This document shows positions 26,997 to 37,085 of a DNA stretch of 64,000 bases, piece after piece. The position numbers and the translations under genes are program-made. The notes below the pieces were generated by a model that had not been told where the DNA came from, did no database searches, and saw only the letters and a program-made list of their open reading frames with translations. The DNA is from Bacteroidota bacterium. GTDB lineage: Bacteria > Bacteroidota > Bacteroidia > Chitinophagales > Chitinophagaceae. Where the stretch lies: positions 452,567-516,566 of the forward strand of contig JAIUNV010000003.1 of assembly GCA_020161435.1 (NCBI GenBank), read 5' to 3'. Within the stretch, counting starts at the first letter, position 1, and each line of letters opens with the position of its first letter.

Positions 26997-29051
26997 ATGC
27001 CACTAAAAATAGGGGTTTGCCTTATTGCATGCTTTTTTTTCCAAACCCTAAAGGCGCAGTCCATTGTCAGCGATACCCTCACCGGCACAGATAGTGCCAG
27101 CATTACGGCCAATCCGTTTGGCTTGCAGCAGCGCAGTTTGAGCACTGCCAGCATCAAGCGATATCAAACCAATGTTTTGCAACTGGCAGCACCCGGCAAT
27201 CTGGTCACTGCGTTTAATACTTTGCCAGGCATTCGCATGGAAGAACGGTCGCCCGGCAGCTATCGCCTCAACATTCGGGGTAGTTCATTGCGCAGTCCCT
27301 TTGGTGTGCGCAATATCAAAATGTATTACAACAACCTGCCGCTGACCGATGCCGGTGGCAATACCTACTTCAACCAAATGACCAGCAATAGTTTTGGCAC
27401 CGCCACTATTGTGCGTGGCCCCGCCAGCAGCATGTATGGCGCAGGCACCGGTGGCCTGGTGTTAATGGAATCTATCAGCAACGATCAGCCATTGGTGCAG
27501 GCAGAATACAGCACGGGTTCGTATGGTTTGCTCAACCAGATGGCGGCAGTAAACTTTGGGCAAAAAGAAAACCGCAACCGCATCAGCTATGCTCACAATG
27601 AAAGCCGTGGCTACCGTGACCAAACAGCTATGCGCCGCGACCAACTGGCATGGACCAGCCAGCTGAAAGCCAGCGATAAACAAACGCTTACAGCAACGCT
27701 GTTGTACAGTAATATGTACTATCAAACACCGGGTGGATTAACACTGGCAGAGTACAACAGCTATGCAACAGCTGCCCGACCTGCAGCGGGCGGTTTCCCT
27801 TCTGCACAGCAAGTGAATGCAGCCATTTATCAGCAGAACTTATTAGCAGGCATCAGCAGCCAGCTCAAACTCAACGGCAATTGGAGCAATACCACAGCTT
27901 TGTACGGTTCGTTCGCCACCATTAAAAACTCAGCCATCCGCAACTACGAAAACAGAAGCGAACCGCACATGGGAACCCGAACTGTTTTTGCTTATGAAAA
28001 AAAACTCGACAACTCCAGCATCAAATGGCAAAGCGGCGCAGAATTTCAGGCAGGATTTTTTAATACACAGGTAAGCCGCAACAAGCTGGGGCAAAGAGAT
28101 TCTTTGCTGACGAACGACGATCAAACTTTTTATACCGGCTTTGCATTTACGCAAGTGGAATGGGTATGGAAGAATGGCTTTTATGCCAATGCCGGCGCCA
28201 GTCTCAACATCAACAAAGTGAAGATTGCCCGTTTGTCGAGCTTGCCCATTGTAACACAAGAACGTACTTACAACAATGAAGTAGCACCCCGCCTGAGTGC
28301 CGGCTACAAATGGAAAAACAATTGGGAAACACAGATAACGGTGAGCAAAGGATTTTCGCCGCCTACCGTGAGTGAACTGCTGCCCAGTACGGGTCGCATC
28401 AGCACCGATTTGGAAGCAGAAACCGGCTACAATGTTGAGCTGTCTCAAACTGTTCGGCTATTCAAAACCCTCAGCCTTACGAGTACCGGTTTTATTTTTA
28501 ACCTTAACAATACGCTGGTACAACAAAGAGACCTGAGTGGTGGCGATTTTTACATTAATGCCGGCAGTACCCGCCAGGCTGGCGTAGAAACGGCAATTGA
28601 TTACGTTCATGCATTTGTGCAAAAAAGTTTCATTCAATTTCTGAACGTTTCGGTAGCACATACTTACAGCGCATTTACCTACAATGATTACAACAAACTC
28701 GGTGTAAACTACAACGGCAAACAACTACCGGGTGTACCCAAAAACACGGTAGCCATGCGGGCCATGTTGCAAATGAAATATGGCTTCTACTTCAATGCCA
28801 ACTATTACCACAACAGCAGCATCATGCTCAACGATGCCAATACCTTTAGGGCAACTGCCTTTCAGGTGGTGGGTGCCAAGGCAGGCTACAAAGGCAAGCT
28901 GGGCAACAAACAACGCTGGCATGTATTTGCCGGTGCCGACAATTTGCTCGATACCAAATACAGCCTCGGCAACGATATCAATGCAGCAGCCAACCGCTTT
29001 TTTAATGTGGCACCCGGCCGCTTGTGGTATGCAGGTATCGGGATTGAATAA
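26997..29051 (+). CDS. TonB-dependent outer-membrane receptor
   Basis: A 684-residue receptor with signal peptide MPLKIGVCLIACFFFQTLKA. A plug domain follows: APGNLVTAFNTLPGIRMEE, SYRLNIRGSSLRSPFGVRNI and TIVRGPASSMYGAGTGGLVLM. A barrel of many Tyr/Asn-rich strands ends in LWYAGIGIE. No N-terminal carboxypeptidase-like domain and no SusD are seen. It is the classic siderophore- or metal-type receptor rather than a SusC. The ligand is unknown. ATG 26997 is chosen because the signal peptide begins there. The frame upstream runs antisense through the permease gene. Confidence 0.9.
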   Translation: MPLKIGVCLIACFFFQTLKAQSIVSDTLTGTDSASITANPFGLQQRSLSTASIKRYQTNVLQLAAPGNLVTAFNTLPGIRMEERSPGSYRLNIRGSSLRSPFGVRNIKMYYNNLPLTDAGGNTYFNQMTSNSFGTATIVRGPASSMYGAGTGGLVLMESISNDQPLVQAEYSTGSYGLLNQMAAVNFGQKENRNRISYAHNESRGYRDQTAMRRDQLAWTSQLKASDKQTLTATLLYSNMYYQTPGGLTLAEYNSYATAARPAAGGFPSAQQVNAAIYQQNLLAGISSQLKLNGNWSNTTALYGSFATIKNSAIRNYENRSEPHMGTRTVFAYEKKLDNSSIKWQSGAEFQAGFFNTQVSRNKLGQRDSLLTNDDQTFYTGFAFTQVEWVWKNGFYANAGASLNINKVKIARLSSLPIVTQERTYNNEVAPRLSAGYKWKNNWETQITVSKGFSPPTVSELLPSTGRISTDLEAETGYNVELSQTVRLFKTLSLTSTGFIFNLNNTLVQQRDLSGGDFYINAGSTRQAGVETAIDYVHAFVQKSFIQFLNVSVAHTYSAFTYNDYNKLGVNYNGKQLPGVPKNTVAMRAMLQMKYGFYFNANYYHNSSIMLNDANTFRATAFQVVGAKAGYKGKLGNKQRWHVFAGADNLLDTKYSLGNDINAAANRFFNVAPGRLWYAGIGIE

Positions 29052-29154
29052 ACCATCCAACTGGTTTCGTTGCCAATTTTCCGCTACAGGTTTTACACCT
29101 GCGGGTAAATATTTATTTGCCTTTTGTTGAATGCACTCCCATATTTGCACCGCA

Positions 29155-29350
29155 TTTGGTTCACATAGTTCAACTGTGTGATTAAAAGGGAAGTCCGGTG
29201 CAAAACCGGCGCTATCCCCGTAGCTGTAAGGCCACCCTTCTTTTACCAGAAGGCACTTCATTGCTTACACTCCATGCCACTGAACATTGTTTCGGGAAGG
29301 CAGTGAGCAATTGGCTAAGCCAGAAGACCTGCCCGATGCAATAGCAACCA
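29155..29350 (+). promoter_or_regulatory. Cobalamin riboswitch (B12 element)
   Basis: The conserved core GGTGCAAAACCGGCGCTA followed by CCCCGTAGCTGTAA is at 29197-29230. The B12 box AAGCCAGAAGACCTGCC is at 29317-29333. It lies 120-320 bases upstream of the btuB-like gene and would shut it off when adenosylcobalamin is bound. The rest of the 426-base gap (29052-29477) holds the leader after the aptamer and no gene. Confidence 0.93.
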
Positions 29351-29477
29351 TAGCTTTCGGAGGAAAAGCCGGGAATGCATCGCAACCACGTGTTGACCTG
29401 CAGGCAACACCCGTTCGTGTCTTCTCATCACTTCATTTCTGAAAGCGGAATTCATCACCAACCAAACTCATTCAAAC

Positions 29478-31412
29478 ATGAGCATGAGATTCGCATTGGT
29501 GGGAGCCGCTGTAGTATTCGCTTCCACTTCTTTTGGCCAACGGGCCGACAGTACACAACCGTCAACACTTGACGATGTAACCGTAACGGCCAACAAAATG
29601 TTGCAGAAACAAAGCCAGACAGGCAAGGTTGTTTCTATTATTTCCAGAGAACAAATTGAAAAAAGTGCAGGCCGCACCGTAGCTCAGTTGCTCAATGAGC
29701 AGGCGGGCATTACCATCAATGGTGCGCTGAGCAATGCAGGCACCAACCAAACCCTGTACATGCGTGGTGCCAACAGTGGCCGCACCCTTATTTTGGTGGA
29801 TGGCATACCTGTGTACGACCCTTCTGTTATCACCAACGATTTCGACCTCAACCTCATCAGCCTCAACGATGTGGAGCGGGTAGAAATATGCCGTGGTGCA
29901 CAAAGCACCTTGTATGGTAGCGATGCTGTTGCCGGCGTCATCAATATCATTACCGTTAAAAAAGACGTCAGCAAACTCATCAATGTAAAAGCCACCGGCA
30001 GCTATGGCAACCTCAATACATTCAGAGGCAACCTGCAGGTATACGGCAAGGCTGGCAAACTCACTTACACCACCCGCTATGCCAAGCTGAAGACCGATGG
30101 ATTTAGCGCAGCACAAGACCTCGCTGGCGATAAAAACTTTGAAAAAGATGGCTACAACAGCGATGCCGTAAATGCAGCCATTCAGTACCAGGCTTCTGCT
30201 AAGTGGTTGCTGAAAACCTTTGTGCAACGCAACCAATACACTTCTGATATTGATGCCGGTGCTTACAACGATGAAAAAGATTACACGCTGAAGAATAAAA
30301 ACCTGATGGCTGGTACCGGCTTTCAGTACAAAGGCGAAAACATTACGGTAACGGGTAATTATCAGTACAGCGAAATCGATCGTTTTTACCGCAACGACAG
30401 TACGCATGTACCCGGCTTTAGCAAGTACAGTGAAGATGCATATTATGGCCGCAATCAGTTCCTGGAGCTCTTCACCAATATCAATCTGGGCAAGGGTTTC
30501 AGCACGGTGTATGGTGTTGACTATCGCTTCAGCAATATGAATAACCGCTTTTTATCCATTAGTTCTTTTGGCCCCTACACCAGTAGTTTCAGAGATACTT
30601 CGGTAAGCCAGGCCAGTGCCTATGGTTCTGTACTGTTTCAACACAAGGGTTTGTTTATTGAGCTTGGTGGCCGCCTGAATGTGCATGACCGCTATGGCAG
30701 CAACGTCACTTACACTTTCAATCCATCTTACAGCATCAACCAGCATTTTCGGATATTTGGTAGCATTGCCACAGGCTTTAAAGCGCCATCGCTTTACCAG
30801 CTGTACTCATCGTACGGCAACCTGCAATTGAAAGCTGAAGAATCGAAAAACTATGAACTGGGATTGCAGCAAACACACGGCCGCATCAGCAACCGGGTAG
30901 TGTACTTCGACCGCGATATTGACAATGGACTCGACTTCAACAACAACACTTTCCGGTATTTCAATATTGTGAAGCAGCGGGTAAAAGGATTGGAAATTGA
31001 ATCTTCTGTTGGCATTACAAAAGATGTAAAATTCACTGCCAATTACACACTACTTTCAACTCAAGAAATTGCACAAAGCCGTGTTACGTTTAAAGACACC
31101 ACCTACAATTATTTGCTGCGTCGCCCCAAGCATAGCCTCAACGCTACTGCGGGTTGGCAAATAACCAAACAGTTGTACGCCAGTGTAACCGCTAAGTACG
31201 CCAGCAAACGCTACGATGTGGGTGGATACAAAGTAAAAGACGTAGCACTCGACAGCTACTTTATTGTAAATGCTTACGCAGAATACAAGCTCAATGAGCA
31301 GGTACGCTTTTTTGCCGATGCACAAAACCTCACGAACAAAACGTTTTACGAAGCCCGAGGCTTCAATGCTATACCCTTTGTGGTAAACGCCGGCGTTACA
31401 GTTCAGCTTTAA
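29478..31412 (+). CDS. btuB: Vitamin B12 TonB-dependent receptor (BtuB-like)
   Basis: A 644-residue outer-membrane receptor. The signal peptide (MSMRFALVGAAVVFASTSFGQ) is followed by a TonB-box-like DDVTVTA. The plug has NQTLYMRGANSGRTLILVDG and RGAQSTLYGSDAVAGVINIIT, as in BtuB. The barrel ends in INAGVTVQL-type terminal strands. The riboswitch in its leader strongly supports cobalamin uptake. No BtuF/C/D genes follow in the window, so the inner-membrane transporter must be elsewhere. Confidence 0.93.
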   Translation: MSMRFALVGAAVVFASTSFGQRADSTQPSTLDDVTVTANKMLQKQSQTGKVVSIISREQIEKSAGRTVAQLLNEQAGITINGALSNAGTNQTLYMRGANSGRTLILVDGIPVYDPSVITNDFDLNLISLNDVERVEICRGAQSTLYGSDAVAGVINIITVKKDVSKLINVKATGSYGNLNTFRGNLQVYGKAGKLTYTTRYAKLKTDGFSAAQDLAGDKNFEKDGYNSDAVNAAIQYQASAKWLLKTFVQRNQYTSDIDAGAYNDEKDYTLKNKNLMAGTGFQYKGENITVTGNYQYSEIDRFYRNDSTHVPGFSKYSEDAYYGRNQFLELFTNINLGKGFSTVYGVDYRFSNMNNRFLSISSFGPYTSSFRDTSVSQASAYGSVLFQHKGLFIELGGRLNVHDRYGSNVTYTFNPSYSINQHFRIFGSIATGFKAPSLYQLYSSYGNLQLKAEESKNYELGLQQTHGRISNRVVYFDRDIDNGLDFNNNTFRYFNIVKQRVKGLEIESSVGITKDVKFTANYTLLSTQEIAQSRVTFKDTTYNYLLRRPKHSLNATAGWQITKQLYASVTAKYASKRYDVGGYKVKDVALDSYFIVNAYAEYKLNEQVRFFADAQNLTNKTFYEARGFNAIPFVVNAGVTVQL

Positions 31413-31470
31413 TTTTTATCGGGCGAAACAACAACTTCACTGTTTCGCCCGATATGTAATACCTCTCCAC

Positions 31471-31698
31471 ATGAGTAGCACACACAAACATGAACCACGC
31501 AACTGCCCCCGCTGCAACAAAACTTTTGAATGCAAAGTGGGCAATATTGCACAATGCCAATGCAGTAGTATTGTATTAAGCGAAGAAGAAAAGGCATTCA
31601 TTGCTGACCGATATCAGGATTGTCTTTGTTTGGGCTGTTTGTTGGATTTACAAAACAAATACACCTTCTTTAAAGAAAAATACCGCATCGGACAATGA
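31471..31698 (+). CDS. Cysteine-rich CWC family protein
   Basis: A 75-residue protein with eight Cys. The N-terminal CPRCNKTFECKVG resembles a zinc-ribbon knuckle, followed by QCQCSSI and DCLCLGCL. It matches the small Cys-rich CWC family of unknown function. The Cys pairs probably bind zinc or another metal. Its stop overlaps the ATG of the next gene (ATGA), so it is part of the B12-controlled transcript. A relation to cobalt or cobalamin handling is inference from position only. Confidence 0.82.
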   Translation: MSSTHKHEPRNCPRCNKTFECKVGNIAQCQCSSIVLSEEEKAFIADRYQDCLCLGCLLDLQNKYTFFKEKYRIGQ

Positions 31699-32396
31699 GC
31701 AAAATACCCATTGCACTAAGCTGGAGCGGAGGCAAAGATTGTAGCTACGCACTGCACCTGATACAACAGGAAGGCAAGTACGAAGTGAAATATTTACTCA
31801 GCACCTGCAATACCCACACCAGAGAGCTCAACATGCATCACCTGCACGAAACGCTGATGGCTGCACAAGCAGCTGCTATTGGCATTCCGCTCAAAGTGTG
31901 GTATGTAAATGCCGCTCAAAATGCTTCCTATGAAGCGGCATTCAAAACCATTGCAGCAGCACTGCAGCAGGAAGGCATTTACCACATTGCTTTTGGTGAT
32001 ATTTTTTTGGCAGACATCCGCCAATACAGAGAACAATTATTGCAACCATTGGGCATGCATTGCATTTTTCCATTGTGGCAAAAGCCTACCAACTTGCTTA
32101 TACAGGAAATCATTGCAGCTGGTTTTAAAAGTATCGTTTGCTGTATTGCTTCCCTCCAAATGGAACAGCACTGGCTTGGCAAAACATTAGACAATACAAA
32201 CATTGCAACGTTGCCAAAAGAGATAGATGCCTGTGGCGAAAATGGCGAGTACCATACCTTTTGCTATTATGGCCCCGTGTTTCGGTATCCGCTATCTGTG
32301 CTGGCTACAGAAGTAAGTTCGCAACGAATGCCACTGCATGCCAATGAATTGACCATTTTTAGCTGGGTACATTTACACTTAGTACCGCAAGGCTGA
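31695..32396 (+). CDS. Dph6-like ATP pyrophosphatase (PP-loop)
   Basis: A 233-residue protein with an N-terminal PP-loop SWSGGKDCSYAL at residues 9-20, which binds ATP and activates a substrate by adenylation. The family's ELNMHHLHE and later HIAFGDIFLADIRQYRE and CGENGEYHTFCYYGPVF motifs are present. In eukaryotes the family makes diphthamide, but bacteria have no diphthamide, so the substrate here is different. Overlap with the CWC gene and the riboswitch upstream suggest a role in corrinoid amidation or remodelling, which is a hypothesis. Confidence 0.85.
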   Translation: MSKIPIALSWSGGKDCSYALHLIQQEGKYEVKYLLSTCNTHTRELNMHHLHETLMAAQAAAIGIPLKVWYVNAAQNASYEAAFKTIAAALQQEGIYHIAFGDIFLADIRQYREQLLQPLGMHCIFPLWQKPTNLLIQEIIAAGFKSIVCCIASLQMEQHWLGKTLDNTNIATLPKEIDACGENGEYHTFCYYGPVFRYPLSVLATEVSSQRMPLHANELTIFSWVHLHLVPQG

Positions 32397-32430
32397 GTAC
32401 AGCCACATTTTTCTGTAGGTTTGAACCACC

Positions 32431-33771
32431 ATGACCAGAAGGCTACCATTATCCATTCTTGCTACGCTCATTCAGGAAACCATTGAACAGGTTTTTGAAG
32501 CGGAAACTTTTTGGGTAATCGCAGAAATAACGGATGTAAAAAAATACGCCCATAAACGCTGGTGTTTTCTTAAGCTCATCGAAAAAAACAAAGAGCACAT
32601 TATAACTGAAATGCAAGCAGTGCTCTGGGCCAATGCATTTGCAGAGCTACAACAATTTGAACGCCGCACCGGTCAGGCATTTGCCGATGGTTTGGAAATC
32701 AGTTGTCGGGTAGCTGTTCGCTTTCATCCCCGCTACGGATTGAAACTGGAGATACTCGAAATAGACAGTGCTTTTACACTCGGGCAAATAGAACTGCAGC
32801 GACAGCAAACACTCGATTTGTTGTTGCGTCAGTATCCTTCACAAATACAACTCGTAGATGGCGATTACATTACTGCCAACAAACAGTTGCAGTGGCCGAA
32901 AGTATTGCAGCGCATTGCCCTTATAGCCGCCACCGGCAGCGATGGGGAACGAGATTTTTTACAAGAGTTGCAACACAATGCTTACGGATACGATTTTAAC
33001 GTACAGGTATTTACGGCAAGTGTACAAGGCCAGCAAGCCGTGCAGGAGATAACTGCACAGCTCGATGAAATAAGACAGCAGGCTTCTTCTTTTGATGTGG
33101 TGGCCATTGTACGTGGTGGTGGTAGCAATACCGACTTTGCCGCTTTCGATCATTTCGATATTGCCCGCCGCATTGCGTTGTTTCCCATTCCCGTGTTTAC
33201 CGGCATTGGGCACGACCGCAACACCAGCATAGCCGATATGATGGGCTGGCAATTTAAAACACCCACCAAGGTAGCCGCTGCCATAGTAGCCGTAAGCTTG
33301 CAGTTCGACAGCGACTTGATGCAGCTGAACCAGCAACTGACCGAAACCGTAGAAGACCGCATGGCGGGCATACAACAGCAATTGCAACACTGGCAGCAAA
33401 AGTTGTCGTTACTGGTGCCGCACCGCTTGCAGCGCCAGCGGGAAAGACTGCACGACCTGCAACTACTGATAGACCGCAGCAGCAAAGACCAATGGAAAAT
33501 GGCAAATGATGCCCTGCAACAAATGCAACTGCGGGTAAAACAAAGCTGGCAACATCAGCTGCGCAATCAGCAAGTATTGCTGGAGCAAACCAGCAGGCTG
33601 ATTGAACAAGTAAGCCCCGACAAAATTTTGAACCGAGGCTTTGCCATGCTCCTGCAAAACGACCGCATCATTACTGATGCCTCTCAACTCGATAAGGACA
33701 AACCCCTACAAACGGTACTAAAAAACAATACCATTCACAGTCAGATTTCAGATATTCGCCACCATGAATGA
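32431..33771 (+). CDS. xseA: Exodeoxyribonuclease VII large subunit
   Basis: A 446-residue subunit. An N-terminal OB-fold binds DNA (about 1-105), a catalytic domain holds RIALIAATGSDGERDFLQEL and VRGGGSNTDFAAFD (around 165-240), and a coiled-coil region (about 280-400) binds the small subunits. The enzyme degrades single-stranded DNA from both ends. It overlaps xseB by eight bases (ATGAATGA), typical translational coupling. Relative to the E. coli enzyme it is of ordinary length. Confidence 0.94.
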   Translation: MTRRLPLSILATLIQETIEQVFEAETFWVIAEITDVKKYAHKRWCFLKLIEKNKEHIITEMQAVLWANAFAELQQFERRTGQAFADGLEISCRVAVRFHPRYGLKLEILEIDSAFTLGQIELQRQQTLDLLLRQYPSQIQLVDGDYITANKQLQWPKVLQRIALIAATGSDGERDFLQELQHNAYGYDFNVQVFTASVQGQQAVQEITAQLDEIRQQASSFDVVAIVRGGGSNTDFAAFDHFDIARRIALFPIPVFTGIGHDRNTSIADMMGWQFKTPTKVAAAIVAVSLQFDSDLMQLNQQLTETVEDRMAGIQQQLQHWQQKLSLLVPHRLQRQRERLHDLQLLIDRSSKDQWKMANDALQQMQLRVKQSWQHQLRNQQVLLEQTSRLIEQVSPDKILNRGFAMLLQNDRIITDASQLDKDKPLQTVLKNNTIHSQISDIRHHE

Positions 33772-33952
33772 ACGCACTTTCGACGAGGCCTGGCAAGAAC
33801 TGCAACAGCTCGTCAGCGACATAGAAGATGAAACATTGCCGCTGGATGCATTGGCTGCTAAAGTAAAAGCTGCCAAGCAACTCATTCGCATTTGTGAAGA
33901 AAAGCTCCGCAACATCGAAAAGGATTTACACGATGCCAGTAGCGAAGCCTGA
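33764..33952 (+). CDS. xseB: Exodeoxyribonuclease VII small subunit
   Basis: A 62-residue helical protein with the family start TFDEAWQELQQLVSDIEDETLPLDALAAKVKAA, followed by an acidic helix. Several copies bind each large subunit along its coiled coil. It overlaps xseA by eight bases and the acetyltransferase by 20 bases. Confidence 0.93.
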   Translation: MNERTFDEAWQELQQLVSDIEDETLPLDALAAKVKAAKQLIRICEEKLRNIEKDLHDASSEA

Positions 33953-34418
33953 TACAGCAAGCCTCATTCAGGCCATGACGCCTGAGTTGTATGCCATGGC
34001 CAAAGATCTGTTCATGGCGTATCAGCAATACCTCAACGTAGATTTATGCTTTCAAAGTTTCGAAGCTGAGCTCAACGATTTGCCCGCTATGTACGGACCG
34101 CCACGTGGTGCATTGCTGCTGGCTTTTTACAAACAAGACATTGCGGGTTGCGTAGCCCTTCGGACAAAAGCAGATGGTATTTGCGAAATGAAACGCTTGT
34201 ATGTATTGCCGGCTTTTCAGGGCAAGGGCATTGGCAAGCAGCTGGCCACAGCCATTGTAGCAGCAGGCCGCCAGCTGGGTTATACAAAAATGGTGCTCGA
34301 TACACTCGACCGTTTGCAACCCGCCATTCAACTGTATGAGCAGCTCGGCTTTAGTCGTTGTTCCCCCTACTACCACAATCCTTTGGAAGGCGTTGTGTTT
34401 ATGGAAAAGGCGTTGTGA
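33933..34418 (+). CDS. GNAT-family N-acetyltransferase
   Basis: A 161-residue protein with the GNAT acetyl-CoA motif RLYVLPAFQGKGIGKQLATA (about 87-106) and a following YEQLGF motif (near 142-147). It transfers an acetyl group from acetyl-CoA to an amine; the substrate is unknown. The start at ATG 33933 lies within xseB. An upstream ATG at 33894 is also possible but is deeper in xseB. Confidence 0.88.
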   Translation: MPVAKPDTASLIQAMTPELYAMAKDLFMAYQQYLNVDLCFQSFEAELNDLPAMYGPPRGALLLAFYKQDIAGCVALRTKADGICEMKRLYVLPAFQGKGIGKQLATAIVAAGRQLGYTKMVLDTLDRLQPAIQLYEQLGFSRCSPYYHNPLEGVVFMEKAL

Positions 34419-34669
34419 GCCTTGCACAAAATACCCTGTTATTTTAAGTAGAACACTGCTCCAATTACAGTATAAATACGGTTGTGGCCATGGCTACTGC
34501 CTGATACTTTTGTATTGCATACAACACGCTGCAGCCCACACATCAATACCCACACCATTAGCAAAACCCTGCCCTCCTTAAGCTCCCTTAACCCCAACCA
34601 CCCTATTGAAACATGCTGGCGCATGGCAACATGCACCAGCTATTCATTCACACTTTCAACCGATACACC

Positions 34670-36922
34670 ATGCCTAAGAAAATGCTTTCTTTTCCGGTAC
34701 GCTTCGACAGCCAACCGGCAGAGCCCATCCAACTCACCGCTTTTTTATTTCACCGCAGCGGCAAGCTGTTACAAAAAACAACACTTACAAACAAAGGAAT
34801 GGCCGACTTCAAAGAAGTGGACTTTCCGATGGATGAACTGCAACTGGTAATTGTACCCACCCTCGACAAACTGGTAGCCCGTGCCACCACACTGGATGAA
34901 CTGGAAAAATACCGGCCTTATAAGCCCGTATTGAAATGGGACAAAGAACTGAATATTCAGCTGCTACCCATCCCCGACAGTTTGCTCAAATTCTGGAAAC
35001 TCCGCTTTTGCAGGGTGCTGGGCAATGTGGCCAAAAACTTTATTATTGATGATAAAGTAGTAAAGCTGCCCCTGTGCAAAGCACGGGTGCACATTTGTGA
35101 AGTAGATAAAATTTCACTGGTACTGCCCCGCATTCCCGATGATATTCTGGTACGTATACCCGATATCATTTTCAACCCGCCCATTCCACCGGTGGTAGTA
35201 CCATGGCCACCAAAGCCGCCCATTCCTATAGATCCCATAGGGCCGGTTATTTTTGATCGCCTTCGTCCGGATGTTTTCCGACCCGACATTATTCGCCCCG
35301 ATGTGATCCGGCCAAACAGAGTTGCCGTTGGCACAGACGGCATAAATTCAGCTGCGTTATCGGCACCACTCAGTGCATTGCCCCCTATCAACGATGAATT
35401 GAAACGGGTGCTGGTAAGTAAAAACACTGAGCTCATTCGTCAGTCACTCATCAAGCACATTGATGTATTGCATCCTTACTTCTGTCTGGCACCATGGATA
35501 TGGCCTTACCTCTACCGCTGCGATGAAATTAAAACCGTGTACACCGATGAAAATGGCCGCTTCGATACCAGTATCATTTACTGGTCGGGGGGCGATGTAC
35601 CCGATTTGTATTTCTGGGTAGAGTACCTGATTGATGGCAACTGGGTAACTGTGTACCGCCCGTCTGTTCCTTGCCACACCCATTGGGATTATGCCTGTGG
35701 CACAGAAGTAAATATTTTGGTAAGCGATGGACGGGTACGTCCCGGTTGTGGCATGGTAATGGCCAAAGATGCCCTGTGGGTTCGCCGTATTGGTGCCAGC
35801 TCCATTTTAAATGTACAGCAGCAAGCCATCAACACGCCCATTCAGGGTGTGCCATTCAACCGAATGGGCTTGTTTAAATATGGCACCGATCACCGTTCGC
35901 CCTTGGGTACTACGCACAGCAGCAGCCGAATGCATTTCATCATCAAGTTTGGCAGCATGCTGCCCAATGTAAGTGCCAGCTATTTCAGGTGGGCATGTCG
36001 CAAAGTAGCCAATGAAAACATGCTGCCCGTAGCCGGCCCCGTTATATACCTGAGCGACAGCATATCCAAAGGCTACACCACCGAATGGACAGACGCGCTG
36101 GGCGACACCCATTTCCGCAGCCAGAGCATTGGCCTTGGCCCTGTAAATGTGGGTACCGGCACCGAGCTGTTTTTTATACCGCCCGCCAGCCCCATTGGTT
36201 TCCGTGGTATAAGCGATGCCACTGCCCGCTGGGATAGCACTGACACCTACACCTGCAACCTCGATACCCGCAGCCTCAGTGGCGATGGCCTTTACGAGTT
36301 TTGGCTGGAAGTATTTGACAATGCAGGTAATCAGGTAAACAAGCCGGATGCATTTTTCCAGATACCCAAAGCCGGCGATGAAGGCAACAGCGTAAATGCC
36401 ACGGCACCATGGGTAGGTGTAAACAATGGTTTCAATGGCTTCAACATGGTGGTACGGATAGACAACAATGCCTGCCAGTCGGCCATTTACCCGGTACAGC
36501 TTAGCACAGTGCCGGTACGTACGGCCAACCCATGCGGGTTTATTAAGTACACCGGGCCTGCTGATAAGAACATATCCATTTCGTTCAAAGCCTTTCACAG
36601 CAATGATTTTGCCGACTTTAGCTTTGCTGTAGTACGTGGCAATACCGGTGTAGGTGGCGCAGGTACACCAGCATCAGTAAGCGGCATGGTGATTGGCCCT
36701 GTGGGCAGATATGTGCGGGATAGTGCCGGTGTATACCGCCCCGGTACCAGCCCTACCGACCTCGAGTTTTCGCCTGCAGAACTGATGGGCCCATGCCTGC
36801 CGGGAGGAAAAGCTGCCTTTGCACAAAGCCTGCAGGTAGTAGCCCTGCATACGGATGGTTACCGCCGCCTCAATGAATTGGATGCCGGCTCTTTGGCTGC
36901 TTTTGCCCTCGAAGCTCCATAA
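34670..36922 (+). CDS. Large unrecognised protein with Pro-rich hinge
   Basis: A 750-residue protein with no signal peptide and no family I recognise. Visible parts are an N-terminal beta-rich domain (about 1-140) and a Pro-rich hinge (IPPVVVPWPPKPPIPIDP, about 175-215). Next comes an unusual tandem of RPDVF, RPDII, RPDVI and RPN units, and then a transthyretin-like segment (VYTDENGRFDTSIIYW...PDLYFWVEY). A long C-terminal region has Gly-rich turns. It may be an intracellular or T6SS-like delivered structural protein, but nothing confirms this. A terminator follows. ATG 34670 is preferred over 34613, because the extra residues are unlike a domain start. Confidence 0.6.
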   Translation: MPKKMLSFPVRFDSQPAEPIQLTAFLFHRSGKLLQKTTLTNKGMADFKEVDFPMDELQLVIVPTLDKLVARATTLDELEKYRPYKPVLKWDKELNIQLLPIPDSLLKFWKLRFCRVLGNVAKNFIIDDKVVKLPLCKARVHICEVDKISLVLPRIPDDILVRIPDIIFNPPIPPVVVPWPPKPPIPIDPIGPVIFDRLRPDVFRPDIIRPDVIRPNRVAVGTDGINSAALSAPLSALPPINDELKRVLVSKNTELIRQSLIKHIDVLHPYFCLAPWIWPYLYRCDEIKTVYTDENGRFDTSIIYWSGGDVPDLYFWVEYLIDGNWVTVYRPSVPCHTHWDYACGTEVNILVSDGRVRPGCGMVMAKDALWVRRIGASSILNVQQQAINTPIQGVPFNRMGLFKYGTDHRSPLGTTHSSSRMHFIIKFGSMLPNVSASYFRWACRKVANENMLPVAGPVIYLSDSISKGYTTEWTDALGDTHFRSQSIGLGPVNVGTGTELFFIPPASPIGFRGISDATARWDSTDTYTCNLDTRSLSGDGLYEFWLEVFDNAGNQVNKPDAFFQIPKAGDEGNSVNATAPWVGVNNGFNGFNMVVRIDNNACQSAIYPVQLSTVPVRTANPCGFIKYTGPADKNISISFKAFHSNDFADFSFAVVRGNTGVGGAGTPASVSGMVIGPVGRYVRDSAGVYRPGTSPTDLEFSPAELMGPCLPGGKAAFAQSLQVVALHTDGYRRLNELDAGSLAAFALEAP

Positions 36923-36970
36923 GTCAGATAAGATTTTCACCCCACACCCCCACCAACCACTCACTACGAA

Positions 36971-36999
36971 GCCACCCACTCTCACGGGTGGCTTTTTTT
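36971..36999 (+). terminator. Rho-independent terminator before feoB
   Basis: GCCACCC / GGGTGGC arms with an eight-base loop, followed by a T7 run. It follows the unrecognised gene. Confidence 0.88.
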
Positions 37000-37085
37000 A
37001 TGGTCCTTTTTCCGCATTGCTACTTTGCGTTTCCCCTATTCGCAAGTTGGGAATGGTGCAGTCAATTACCTTTGGCGCCCCCAAG

